Shown here in pieces: positions 53,151 to 61,356 of a DNA stretch of 64,000 nt. The stretch is from contig CAVSBJ010000026.1 of assembly GCA_963726105.1 (NCBI GenBank), positions 682,001-746,000 on the forward strand, given 5' to 3'. This DNA comes from Roseiarcus sp963726105. GTDB taxonomy: Bacteria > Pseudomonadota > Alphaproteobacteria > Rhizobiales > Beijerinckiaceae. The stretch's first letter is position 1. Each line of letters opens with the position of its first letter. Under the pieces are notes generated by a model. The model searched no databases. It saw only the letters and a list, made by a program, of their open reading frames with translations, and was not told the origin of the DNA. A program made the translations under genes and the position numbers.

Positions 53151-54248
53151 TCAGGCGGCTTTCGCTCCGGCGCGGAGGCTGCGGTCTGCGGCCGCGCCGC
53201 GGACCAGATCGTGGATGAAGCGCAGCTTCTCGACGACCGCCGGCGCGATGATGAACGGGTAGAGATCGGGCCTGCCCATGGCCCGATTGACGCTGTTCAT
53301 GGCGACCACGAACGGCGCCCAGGCGTCGACGATCCGCTCGATCGAGCCCTCCGCGTAGGGGTCGAAGTTGAGCTTGGCGAAATGCCCGCCCTCTCTGTCG
53401 ACCGCAGGGGCGATCCTGAGTCCGAATGCGTTCGCCGTTTCGAGCGTGTCGACGATGTGGAGGTAGTGCGCCCAGGTCTCGGCGAAATCCTCCCACGGAT
53501 GCGAGGTCGCGTAAGCCGAAACAAAGCGCTCCGACCAATCCGCAGGCGCGCCCTGCTCGTAGTGGCGCTTCAGCGCCGCCTCGTAGTCCTGGGAATCATC
53601 GCCGAATATTGCGCGACATTGTTCGAGCTTGCCGCCGTCGCGAACCAGGATGTCCCAATAATGGTGCCCGACCTCGTGCCGAAAATGGCCGAGGAGGCTG
53701 CGATAGGGTTCGGCCAATTCCGCCCGGCGCCTCTCGATCTCGGCGCTGTCGGCTTCGGCGAGCGCGATCGTCACCACGCCGTCGTCATGGCCCGTCATCA
53801 CTTTGGGACCGGAAGGGTGGGGAGGATCGGCCAGGAATTCGAACATCAAGCCGTGGCTCGGGTTCTCGACGCGGGTCTCGAGCGGCAGCTTCCAGCGAAG
53901 CAGGCTGTAGAACAGCCGGTGCTTGGCAAGTTCGATGTCGCGCCAGGCGGTCAGATGCGAGGCTTGAGAAATGTCGGGAATCGTATCGTTGTGGCGGCAC
54001 GCCACACAGAGCCGGTCTTGGCCCTGGGCCGTCGTCAGCCAGTTGCAGACGTCGTAGTCTGCGTTGGCGCAGAAGCGGCGCGGGGCGCGATCTCCGGCCA
54101 GCGGCGTCCAGGATTGGCCGCCGGCGGGCTCGAGCGCGGCCATGATTTCGAGCTCCGGGACATAGCCAAGCCGATGCCCGCAGCGCCCGCAGGTTCGATT
54201 TTCGAAGTAAATGATGTTGTCGCAAACCTGGCAGCGAAACAGTTTCAT
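53151..54248 (-). CDS. Putative zinc-binding metallopeptidase with N-terminal zinc ribbon
   Basis: A 365-aa cytoplasmic protein. The N-terminus is a zinc ribbon (FRCQVCDNIIYFENRTCGRCGHRLGY, four Cys), with further Cys in FCAN, VCNW and CVACRHND. The metallopeptidase motif HEVGHHYWD (HExxH) lies around residue 195, with a downstream conserved EDFAETWAHYLHIVDTLETA. This matches a family of putative zinc-binding metallopeptidases common in proteobacteria, of unknown substrate. ATG 54248 follows GGAGGATCG. It is divergent from a 79-aa gene. Confidence 0.85.
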   Translation of the reverse strand: MKLFRCQVCDNIIYFENRTCGRCGHRLGYVPELEIMAALEPAGGQSWTPLAGDRAPRRFCANADYDVCNWLTTAQGQDRLCVACRHNDTIPDISQASHLTAWRDIELAKHRLFYSLLRWKLPLETRVENPSHGLMFEFLADPPHPSGPKVMTGHDDGVVTIALAEADSAEIERRRAELAEPYRSLLGHFRHEVGHHYWDILVRDGGKLEQCRAIFGDDSQDYEAALKRHYEQGAPADWSERFVSAYATSHPWEDFAETWAHYLHIVDTLETANAFGLRIAPAVDREGGHFAKLNFDPYAEGSIERIVDAWAPFVVAMNSVNRAMGRPDLYPFIIAPAVVEKLRFIHDLVRGAAADRSLRAGAKAA

Positions 54249-54387
54249 GGAAGGCGATCCTCCGGCGGCATGAAGCGCCCGGAACGCGCGGGGCGTCAAA
54301 TCGTTCCTGTCCCGAGAGGTAAGATCAAGCTTGGAGAGCGCGTCGTCTGCTGCGAAAAGGAAATCGAGGCCCTGTCGGAGTTCAGCA

Positions 54388-54627
54388 ATGCGGGTAAAGC
54401 TATTTTCCGTGGCCGCCGCCACGCCAATCCAGTCGCTCGAGAACGACATCAATGAGTTCCTGGAATCCGAGCGGCCGCACGTCACCTATGTCAGCGTAAG
54501 CTCGAGCGACATCGAGAGGGTCGCTTCGGTCTGGTACGAAGAGCCGCACCATCGCACGGTGGAACAGACGATGGCGGAACTGGAGGAACTGGTGGAAGAA
54601 CCCAGCGGCGAGGGCAATTTGGCCTGA
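54388..54627 (+). CDS. Small conserved hypothetical protein
   Basis: A 79-aa acidic protein MRVKLFSVAAATPIQSLENDINEFL... with a VTYVSVSSSD strand and the C-terminal helix VEQTMAELEELVEEP. There is no signal peptide. Short proteins of this pattern are found in many proteobacteria without a known role. It is divergent from the metallopeptidase gene (139-bp gap), and the two may share a promoter region. Confidence 0.6.
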   Translation: MRVKLFSVAAATPIQSLENDINEFLESERPHVTYVSVSSSDIERVASVWYEEPHHRTVEQTMAELEELVEEPSGEGNLA

Positions 54628-54639
54628 GAAGCCCTGTCT

Positions 54640-54740
54640 GAGCGCAATGAGCGCGGAGCCTTGTTCTCATTCCCGCGCCAGCGGGGATCCAGAGCTTTGA
54701 TGAAAGCCTCACGAGATGCCCGCTTTCGTGGGCGCGACAG
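54640..54740. repeat. Probable dispersed intergenic repeat
   Basis: The segment has CCCGC...GCGGG (54673-54687 area) and GCCCGC...GTGGGC pairs around TCATTCCCGCGCCAGCGGGG, a type of dispersed repeat often found between genes in these bacteria. Only one copy lies in this window, so repeat status is from resemblance. Confidence 0.35.
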
Positions 54741-54759
54741 GAGTTGGAACGACATTTTC

Positions 54760-54796
54760 TTGTCAAACGGCGAATGGTGTTCTATATTTGTTCTTA
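54760..54796 (+). promoter_or_regulatory. LexA-box promoter giving a leaderless transcript
   Basis: -35 TTGTCA (54760-54765), a 17-bp spacer, -10 TATATT (54783-54788), then 7 nt to the A of ATG 54796. The alphaproteobacterial LexA box GTTC-TATATTT-GTTC (54779-54793) covers the -10 hexamer exactly. A LexA-repressed, SOS-inducible promoter whose transcript starts at or next to the start codon is the simplest reading. Confidence 0.8.
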
Positions 54797-55341
54797 TGCA
54801 CGCCCCGAAATCCAAATCCGAAGCTTCGTCCACCGCCCCCGCTCGCCGGGGCGGGTCATCGGGGATACGAAGAGCCACGCGGCGCGAAAAGGTCCAGCGT
54901 GAAGAGCGGATCGTGGGTCTCCTCAATCGCGGCGCTTCGGTGCCCGAGATCGCGGCCAGCGAGGGTCTTACGCTCAAGCGGATGCGCAACGTCGTTCGCG
55001 AGATCCTCTCTGAGCGTATGCCGCAGCCGCCGGCCGAATTCCTCGCCCTTCAGGTCAGCCGTCTCAACGAAGCGTTGCTCGTGTCTTTCAGCGCGATGCA
55101 CGACCCCGCAGAGGGTACGAACTTCGAGGCCGTCGATCGCGTCGTCAGAATCGTCCGCGAGCTCGACCGCTATCACGGATTCGCCGCTGCCTCGCGGTCG
55201 CGCGAGGAAACTGAGAGGCGCCGGCTCCCGCCGCCTGTCGAGCGCCCGCTCGCGCTCGAAGGCCCGAGCCCGAGTGACTCGCTAATCGCGCCGCAAGTCA
55301 TTGGAAAGGCTCAATTCGGACTCGCTGATTGCGAGCGCTAA
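54796..55341 (+). CDS. Helix-turn-helix protein under LexA-type control
   Basis: A 181-aa basic protein of unknown function. After a Ser/Pro/Lys N-terminus, residues about 35-70 (REERIVGLLNRGASVPEIAASEGLTLKRMRNVVREILSERM) form a sigma-region-4/LuxR-like helix-turn-helix. LALQVSRLNEALLVSF and NFEAVDRVVRIVRELDRYHGFAA are further helices, and the tail is low-complexity. There is no ribosome-binding site before ATG 54796; a promoter with a LexA box puts the transcript start at that ATG. A truncated copy lies at 52897. Possibly linked to a mobile or repeat-associated element. Confidence 0.75.
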   Translation: MHAPKSKSEASSTAPARRGGSSGIRRATRREKVQREERIVGLLNRGASVPEIAASEGLTLKRMRNVVREILSERMPQPPAEFLALQVSRLNEALLVSFSAMHDPAEGTNFEAVDRVVRIVRELDRYHGFAAASRSREETERRRLPPPVERPLALEGPSPSDSLIAPQVIGKAQFGLADCER

Positions 55342-55346
55342 CGTCC

Positions 55347-55557
55347 CCTTCTCCCTCCCGGAGAAGGCGGCCCCACAGAGCCGAATAAGGGCCGCCTGTC
55401 GCCTTCACCCAACCCCTCTCCCCAAGGGAGAGGGGTTCATCTCGGAAATAGCGCCGCAAGGCGCTGAACAGGCTCGAGTCAGGCTCAACGATTTCGAGCG
55501 CAAGCAATCCCTTCTCCCTCTGGGAGAAGGTGGCCCGGGGGGCCGGATGAGGGTTAG
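55347..55557. repeat. Cluster of REP-like palindromes
   Basis: Three stems: CCTTCTCC/GGAGAAGG (55347-55368), AACCCCTCTCCC/GGGAGAGGGGTT (55411-55437, 12-bp perfect stem, 3-nt loop) and CCTTCTCCC/GGGAGAAGG (55510-55530), the last followed by GGCCGGATGAGGGTT (to 55555) as in the 50072 element. They fill the convergent gap between the helix-turn-helix gene and aidB and may end both transcripts. Confidence 0.75.
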
Positions 55558-55565
55558 CGAAGGGC

Positions 55566-57251
55566 TTATCGCGGCGCGGCGCGCTTCACGATCGCCTTCG
55601 TATCCACGCCTGTAAGAGCGCCGTAATTGTGTGCGCCTCTCGTCTCGAGGCGCGACCGGCAAAACGCGTCAGCGATCGGCGAGCCGGCGCGAAATAGCGC
55701 CGCCGCCTGGAGCCCGACAGCGAGTTGGTCGCAGAGATCGCGCGCGCGGTTGTCGAAGTCGGTGAGATCGCGCAGGTCGTCCTTGAGCGCGGTGATATGG
55801 GCGTCAAGCGCCGCGCTCTCGCCTTTCACCCCTGAGACCTCAGCGAAATAGGTCTCCAGCGTCTGCGGCGAGCGCTGGATGGCGCGGGCGATGTCGAGAC
55901 ATTGCACGTTGCCGCTGCCTTCCCAGATCGCATTGACCGGCGCCTCGCGATAGAGACGCGGCATCGGGCTATCCTCCATGACCCCGGAGCCGCCGAGACA
56001 TTCGAGCGCTTCATAGGCGTGGCCCGGCGTCCGCTTGCAGATCCAGTATTTGCCGATCGCGGAGCCCAGGCGCACCAGCGCGTCTTCGTGGGCATCGTCG
56101 CGATGATCGAGCGCGCGGGCGATGCGCATGGTGAGCGTGAGCGCGGCCTCGGCCTCGATCACTAGGTCGGCGAGCACCGCGGTCATGAGCGGCTGGTCGA
56201 TCAGGAACGCGCCGAAGGCCTTGCGCTGGCGGCAATGGTCGATCGCCTGCGAAACCGCCATCCGCATGCCGGCGGACGAACCGATCATGCAGTCGAAGCG
56301 CGTCATCGCGACCATCTCGATGATCGTCGCCACCCCGCGACCCTCTGCGCCGACCATCCAGCCGAGCGCGCCGCGCAGCTCCGTCTCGCTCGAGGCGTTG
56401 GAGACATTGCCCATCTTGCGCTTGAGCCGGATGATTTGCAGCGGGTTCTTGGTTCCGTCGGGACGCCAGCGGGGAACGAGAAAACACGACAAGCCCCCCG
56501 GCGCCTGGGCGAGGACGAGAAACGCGTCGCACATCGGCGCCGAGACGAAGAACTTGTGGCCGACGAGTTCGTAAGCCTGGCCCCCGCCCTCGGCGCCGAT
56601 AGGTATCGCGCGCGTCGTATTGGCGCGCACGTCCGAGCCGCCCTGCTTCTCGGTCATCGCCATGCCGATCGTCACGCCCTGCTTCTCATCGGGGGGTACG
56701 TTGCGCGGATCGTAGACGCGCGACTGGATCTTCGGCAGCCATTGCGCTGCGAGGTCTCCCTGCAATTTGAGGCAAGGGCTCGCGGCGAAAGTCATGGTGA
56801 TCGGGCAGCCGTGGCCGGCCTCGACTTCGGTGTGCATGTAGGAGCGCGCCGCCCGCGCGACGTGCGCGCCTTCGCCCGGATCGGTCCATGGCGACGAATG
56901 AAGCCCGTCCTCGATCGAGGCCTTCATCAGGGCGTGGTAGGAGGGATGGAAGCGGATGAGATCGACGCGCCTCCCATATCGATCGTGGGTGTCGAGCTCG
57001 GGCGGGTTCTTATTCGCGAGGGTTCCCAGCTCCAGGAACTCGGCCGACCCGGCGCGGGCGCCAAAAGCTCCGAGCGCATCGCTGGCTGAGCTCGCGCCTT
57101 CGCGTTGAACCGCCTCCTTCAGCGCAATGTCGGAATGGTAGAGGTTGGTGTCGACGAGTTCGACCGGCTGGTTCAAGACCTCGTGGGTGACGGCGCCATA
57201 GGGGTCGAGGACGCTACGGAAATTGTCCTGTCGGTCGGCAAGGGCGTTCAT
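55566..57251 (-). CDS. aidB: AidB-type acyl-CoA dehydrogenase-family protein
   Basis: A 561-aa AidB-like flavoprotein, longer than metabolic acyl-CoA dehydrogenases. Family landmarks are the N-terminal NQPVELVDTNLYHSD, GMAMTEKQGGSDVRANTT, SSAGMRMAVSQAIDHCRQRKAFG, LECLGGSGVMEDSPMPRLYREAPVNAIWEGSGNVQCLD and a C-terminal DNA-binding-type extension. In E. coli AidB is part of the adaptive response to alkylation; its enzymatic role is unsettled. It is divergent from the NlpC/P60 gene (107 bp). Confidence 0.93.
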   Translation of the reverse strand: MNALADRQDNFRSVLDPYGAVTHEVLNQPVELVDTNLYHSDIALKEAVQREGASSASDALGAFGARAGSAEFLELGTLANKNPPELDTHDRYGRRVDLIRFHPSYHALMKASIEDGLHSSPWTDPGEGAHVARAARSYMHTEVEAGHGCPITMTFAASPCLKLQGDLAAQWLPKIQSRVYDPRNVPPDEKQGVTIGMAMTEKQGGSDVRANTTRAIPIGAEGGGQAYELVGHKFFVSAPMCDAFLVLAQAPGGLSCFLVPRWRPDGTKNPLQIIRLKRKMGNVSNASSETELRGALGWMVGAEGRGVATIIEMVAMTRFDCMIGSSAGMRMAVSQAIDHCRQRKAFGAFLIDQPLMTAVLADLVIEAEAALTLTMRIARALDHRDDAHEDALVRLGSAIGKYWICKRTPGHAYEALECLGGSGVMEDSPMPRLYREAPVNAIWEGSGNVQCLDIARAIQRSPQTLETYFAEVSGVKGESAALDAHITALKDDLRDLTDFDNRARDLCDQLAVGLQAAALFRAGSPIADAFCRSRLETRGAHNYGALTGVDTKAIVKRAAPR

Positions 57252-57358
57252 GGGCGACCATCTCCCGTTTCCATGAGGTTACTCTCTCCCCGCGGGATCG
57301 GCAAAGAAGCGCTGGATGACTGTCGCTCTTGATCGGGGGGCCGTGTTAACCCTCGGCC

Positions 57359-58225
57359 ATGTCCGCCAACTCGGTCGACCCCCGACTGATCCCCGCCCGC
57401 GCCGACCTCGCGGCCGCGCGCCTCCGTGGCCTCGTCGATGCGCCCCGCTACGCGGCGGGGGAGGGTATGCGCATCATCGCGGCGAGCGCGCCGCTCCGGC
57501 GTGCTCCACACGCCGGCGCGCCGCTCGAGACCGAGGCGCTTTATGGCGAAGCCATCACGGTTTACGACGAGCAAGATGGTTGGGCCTGGGCGCAACTCGA
57601 GCGCGACCACTATGTCGGCTATCTTCCGAGTGCGGCGCTCGGGCCGCCTGCCGAGCCAACCCATCGGGTGGCGGCGCTGCGCACGCACGCCTATCCCGGT
57701 CCGACTATCAAGGCGCCGCCGCGCATGGCGCTATCGCTCGGCGCGCAGCTGACGATCGTAGGCCGCGAGGGCGACTTCGCAGTCTCGCAGGACGGTCTTT
57801 ACCTCTGGTCGCGCCATTTGGCGGAAGCGGACGCGCGCGAGCCGGACGCGGTCGCGGTCGCCGAGCTTTTTCTCGAGACGCCCTATCTCTGGGGCGGCCG
57901 GACCTCGGAAGGCATAGACTGCTCTGGCCTGGTTCAGGCGGCGTTGATGGCGGCAGGGGTCGCGTCGCGGCGCGACAGCGACATGCAGGAGGCGACCTTG
58001 GGCGAGCCCATCGCGATCGACGACCCGTCCGCGCCGCTTGCGCGCGGCGATCTGGTGTTCTGGAAGGGCCATGTCGGCATCACGCGCGATCCCGTCACGC
58101 TGCTTCACGCCAATGGCTGGCACATGAAGACGGTGAGCGAGCCTCTGGCGCAAGCACGCCACCGGATCGCCGCCCACGGCGGCGGCCAGGTCACGAGCAT
58201 TCGTAGATTGTCGCCGCGGGACTGA
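57359..58225 (+). CDS. SH3-domain NlpC/P60 cell-wall peptidase
   Basis: A 288-aa protein. Two SH3b-like modules (about 35-85 and 95-160) precede a C-terminal NlpC/P60 domain with catalytic Cys in GIDCSGLVQAAL, His in FWKGHVGIT and a third polar site in LLHANGWHMKT. Such enzymes cleave peptide stems of peptidoglycan (gamma-D-glutamyl-diamino acid bonds). There is no obvious signal peptide, so it may act on recycled muropeptides in the cytoplasm. It is convergent with rpmE. Confidence 0.9.
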   Translation: MSANSVDPRLIPARADLAAARLRGLVDAPRYAAGEGMRIIAASAPLRRAPHAGAPLETEALYGEAITVYDEQDGWAWAQLERDHYVGYLPSAALGPPAEPTHRVAALRTHAYPGPTIKAPPRMALSLGAQLTIVGREGDFAVSQDGLYLWSRHLAEADAREPDAVAVAELFLETPYLWGGRTSEGIDCSGLVQAALMAAGVASRRDSDMQEATLGEPIAIDDPSAPLARGDLVFWKGHVGITRDPVTLLHANGWHMKTVSEPLAQARHRIAAHGGGQVTSIRRLSPRD

Positions 58226-58237
58226 GCGCCCGGCGCG

Positions 58238-58471
58238 CTACTTCTTGCCGCCGATGCCCATGCCGCCGAAGCGGGTGTTGAAGCGCGACAGCCGGCCGCC
58301 GCGATCAAGCAGCTGCTGCGATCCGCCGGTCCACGCGGGGTGCGTGTTCGGGTCGATGTCCAGGTTCAGCGTCGCGCCCTCCTCGCCATAGGTCGAGCGG
58401 GTCATGAATTCGACGCCATTGGTCATGACGACCTTGATCATGTGGTAGTTGGGGTGAATGTCGGACTTCAT
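58238..58471 (-). CDS. rpmE: 50S ribosomal protein L31
   Basis: A 77-aa L31 of the alphaproteobacterial type: MKSDIHPNYHMIKVVMTNGVEF, then TLNLDIDPNTHPAWTGGSQQLLDRGGRLSRFNTRFG. It lacks the four Cys of zinc-containing L31 (C+ form), so it does not depend on zinc. A hairpin sits in its leader at 58496-58526, just after a predicted promoter. Confidence 0.97.
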   Translation of the reverse strand: MKSDIHPNYHMIKVVMTNGVEFMTRSTYGEEGATLNLDIDPNTHPAWTGGSQQLLDRGGRLSRFNTRFGGMGIGGKK

Positions 58472-58495
58472 CGTCGCGGTCTCGGAAAAATAAGC

Positions 58496-58526
58496 AAAGA
58501 GCCGACCGGGGGTCCGGCGGCTCTTT
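58496..58526. terminator. Hairpin in the rpmE leader, possible attenuator or bidirectional terminator
   Basis: AAAGAGCCG (58496-58504) and CGGCTCTTT (58518-58526) form a 9-bp stem. On the plus strand TTTTTGTT follows, so it can end the NlpC/P60 transcript. On the minus strand it lies about 5 nt after a predicted rpmE start site and is followed by GCTTATTTTT. Confidence 0.7.
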
Positions 58527-58537
58527 TTGTTGGCGCT

Positions 58538-58566
58538 CCTATAACGCGCGCGGCCGGTTGAGGCAA
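58538..58566 (-). promoter_or_regulatory. Predicted rpmE promoter
   Basis: On the minus strand TTGCCT (58566-58561), a 17-bp spacer and TATAGG (58543-58538) make a plausible sigma70 promoter. The start site would be near 58531, right before the leader hairpin. Confidence 0.5.
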
Positions 58567-58675
58567 GCCGGTCCGAGGGCCGCGACGTGAGGATCGCCCG
58601 CCGGGCGTCGCCCGGCCTTGATTTGGGCGGAAAACCAGTACCTAAAGCGCCATACAGCCCGAGGAGCCGTTCGCA

Positions 58676-60481
58676 ATGTCATCCGCCGCCGACGCCGGCA
58701 GCAAAAGGTCCCGCGTCTCGCTCGGCGCCCTGAAGCCGCTTGCGCCTTACGCTCTCGCCCATCGTGGTCGGATCGGGCTGGCGCTGGTCGCGCTCACCAT
58801 CGCTTCCGCCGCCACGCTGGTCGTGCCGATCGCCGTTCGACGCATGATCGACTTTGGTTTCTCCGATTCCAACGCCGGCCTCATCCGCGCTTATTTTCTT
58901 GCCATGATCGGCGTCGTTGCGGTGCTCGCGCTGGCGTCTGGCGCGCGATACTATCTGGTCATGACCCTCGGCGAACGGGTCGTCGCCGACCTTCGCGCCG
59001 ATCTCTTTTCCCACCTGACCCGCCTCGATCCGAGTTTTTTCGATGGCGAGAAGACCGGCGACATCGCTTCTCGCCTGTCCGCGGACACGACGCAGCTCAA
59101 GGCGACGTTCGGCTCCTCGGCGTCGCTGGCGCTGCGCAATCTCTTCCTGTTCGTCGGCGCGATCACGATGATGGTGTTCACGAGTCCGAAACTCTCCGCC
59201 TTCGTGCTGGCGGCGATCCCTGTCATCGTCCTGCCGCTCTATGCGGCTGGACGTTCAGTGCGCGAGCGGTCCCGCCGCGCCCAGGACAGGCTCGCGGACG
59301 CGACCGCCTTCGCTACCGAAAGCCTCTCGGCGGTCCGCGTGATGCAATCGTTCCTGGCGGAGACGTTCACAGCTGGCCGCTACCGCGAGGCCGCCTTCGG
59401 CGCCTATGAAGCGGCGCGCGCTATGACCCAGGCGCGCGCGATCGTCACCGCGGCCGCGATCTTCCTCGCTTTCGGCAGCGTGGTCGTGGTGCTTTGGCTT
59501 GGCGCGCAGGACGTGATCGCCGGCCGCATGACCGGGGGCGCGCTGTCGCAATTCGTCCTGTTCGCCGTGTTCGGCGCGGGCGCGCTCGGACAATTATCGG
59601 AAGTGTGGAACGAGGTCTCGCAAGCGGCCGGCGCGGCCGGCCGCATCGGCGAGATCATGGCGGTTGCGCCACGCATCGTCGCGCCCGCGCAGCCGATGAA
59701 GCTTGCCAAGCCCGTTCGCGGCGAGCTTTCTTTTGACGATGTCAGCTTTGCATATCCGGGGCGTGAGGACGGCCCCGTCTTGCGCGAAGTCAGCTTCCGC
59801 GTCGCTCCCGGTGAGACTGTCGCCATCGTCGGCCCATCGGGCGCCGGCAAGTCGACGTTGTTCCAGCTCGCGCTCAGATTCTACGATCCTACGAAGGGGG
59901 CGATCACGCTCGATGGGTTCGACGTTTCGAAGCTCGATCCGGCCGATCTTCGCGCGGAGATCGCGCTCGTGCCGCAGGACGCCTTCATCTTCGGCGCCGC
60001 CGTCGCCGACAACATCGCCTATGGGGCGCCGGGCGCGACCCGCGAGGCCATCGTCAACGCCGCCAAGCAGGCAGCCGCGGACGGTTTTATCTCGGCTCTG
60101 CCGCAGGGTTACGAGACGGTCTTGGGCGAGCGTGGCATCACGCTTTCAGGCGGCGAGCGCCAACGCATAGCGATCGCCCGCGCGCTCCTCAAAGACGCGC
60201 CGGTGCTTCTTTTGGACGAAGCGACATCCGCTCTGGACGCGGAGAGCGAAACTCTGGTCCAGGGCGCGCTCGAAACGCTGATGAAGGGTCGCTCGACGCT
60301 CGTCATCGCTCACCGGCTGGCGACGATCGTCAACGCGCACAGCATCCTCGTCATCGAGGCGGGGCGGTTGGTAGAGGAGGGGTCTCACGCCTCGCTGATG
60401 GCGGCAAATGGCCTCTATGCGCGGCTGGCGCGGCTGCAGTTCGAGACCGGCGCGGCCGCGCTGACGGCGGCCGCTCAATAG
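58676..60481 (+). CDS. ABC exporter with fused membrane and ATPase domains
   Basis: A 601-aa half-transporter of the MsbA/multidrug type. Six helices span residues 25-300; the ATPase domain (about 345-585) has Walker A GPSGAGKSTLF, signature LSGGERQRIAIARAL, Walker B VLLLDEATSALD and H-loop VIAHRLATI. It presumably works as a homodimer to export a lipid or drug. It is next to rpmE, an arrangement frequent in Hyphomicrobiales. Confidence 0.93.
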   Translation: MSSAADAGSKRSRVSLGALKPLAPYALAHRGRIGLALVALTIASAATLVVPIAVRRMIDFGFSDSNAGLIRAYFLAMIGVVAVLALASGARYYLVMTLGERVVADLRADLFSHLTRLDPSFFDGEKTGDIASRLSADTTQLKATFGSSASLALRNLFLFVGAITMMVFTSPKLSAFVLAAIPVIVLPLYAAGRSVRERSRRAQDRLADATAFATESLSAVRVMQSFLAETFTAGRYREAAFGAYEAARAMTQARAIVTAAAIFLAFGSVVVVLWLGAQDVIAGRMTGGALSQFVLFAVFGAGALGQLSEVWNEVSQAAGAAGRIGEIMAVAPRIVAPAQPMKLAKPVRGELSFDDVSFAYPGREDGPVLREVSFRVAPGETVAIVGPSGAGKSTLFQLALRFYDPTKGAITLDGFDVSKLDPADLRAEIALVPQDAFIFGAAVADNIAYGAPGATREAIVNAAKQAAADGFISALPQGYETVLGERGITLSGGERQRIAIARALLKDAPVLLLDEATSALDAESETLVQGALETLMKGRSTLVIAHRLATIVNAHSILVIEAGRLVEEGSHASLMAANGLYARLARLQFETGAAALTAAAQ

Positions 60482-60517
60482 CTCCCGAGCCAGATCGACA
60501 CGGGCCCATGGGTGCGT

Positions 60518-61261
60518 TTATTTCAGCAGCACGTAAATGTTGACTTGCAGCGTCGGATCGTCCGGATCCTTCACGTCGTTCGCATATTCCTCGATGAACG
60601 TGTCCTGCGCATCGATTCCCTTGTCGTCGAGATAGGCCGTGATCGCGTCATAGGTGGCGTCGATGTCGCCATACGCGCCCTGATGCTCGAAGCGCATCGC
60701 CTTGCCGCTCGGCGTTTGTCCAATCTTGACCGTGTCCGATAGGCTCGATTTGCCCTCGGGGCTCGCGGTCAGCGGATACCCGGCGTGAAATTTAAAACCC
60801 GTATCGTCGGACTCGACGAAGACGGCGATCGGCCGGCCGGCAGGCGTGAGATTCGCCTTGTCCATGTCGCGCTTGACCGAGTTCAGGGAATTGAGAATGG
60901 CGCTGTAAATCTCATCTTTGTCCGCCTTGCCTTCGATATAGGCGAACGGGCGCGCCGGGAGATCGACACTCTCCCCGGTCGACGCTTCGCCAGACGTGGC
61001 TGGCCCAGAGGGGCTGGCGCCCTGAGGAGCCGCGGCCGCGGGATTCGTGGCGGAAGGCGCTTCGGGCTTGGCCGGCGCGGGCGATGGAGCCGTCGGCGCT
61101 TGAGCCGCCGGAGGAGCTGCGGGCGTTGGCGGCGGGGCGGCCGGCGGGGCTGATGGCGGTGTGGCGGGCGCCTGTTGAGCAACGCCCGTATGAGGAGCCA
61201 TCGTCGTGGCCGCGAGAGCGAAGACGCTTGCGACAAGGAAACGGATCAGACCGGAAGACAT
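60518..61261 (-). CDS. Exported GyrI-like ligand-binding protein with Pro/Ala linker
   Basis: A 247-aa protein. Signal peptide (residues 1-28, ending VAQQA), then a Pro/Ala-rich linker of about 70 residues, then a GyrI/SOUL-type domain (about 100-247): YPLTASPEGKSSLSDTVKIGQTPSGKAMRFEHQGAYGDIDATYDAITAYLDDKGIDAQDTFIEEYANDV. The domain normally binds small effectors; an exported one is probably a periplasmic ligand-binding protein. The linker may span peptidoglycan. Confidence 0.85.
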   Translation of the reverse strand: MSSGLIRFLVASVFALAATTMAPHTGVAQQAPATPPSAPPAAPPPTPAAPPAAQAPTAPSPAPAKPEAPSATNPAAAAPQGASPSGPATSGEASTGESVDLPARPFAYIEGKADKDEIYSAILNSLNSVKRDMDKANLTPAGRPIAVFVESDDTGFKFHAGYPLTASPEGKSSLSDTVKIGQTPSGKAMRFEHQGAYGDIDATYDAITAYLDDKGIDAQDTFIEEYANDVKDPDDPTLQVNIYVLLK

Positions 61262-61356
61262 ATCGGCTCAGTCCTTTGGCGCATGGCGAAGATTGGCGTT
61301 CGGCAGTCTAGAGCCACAACGCCGTCCTAGGGAAGAGTGTGCCGCGTCCCGGACGT

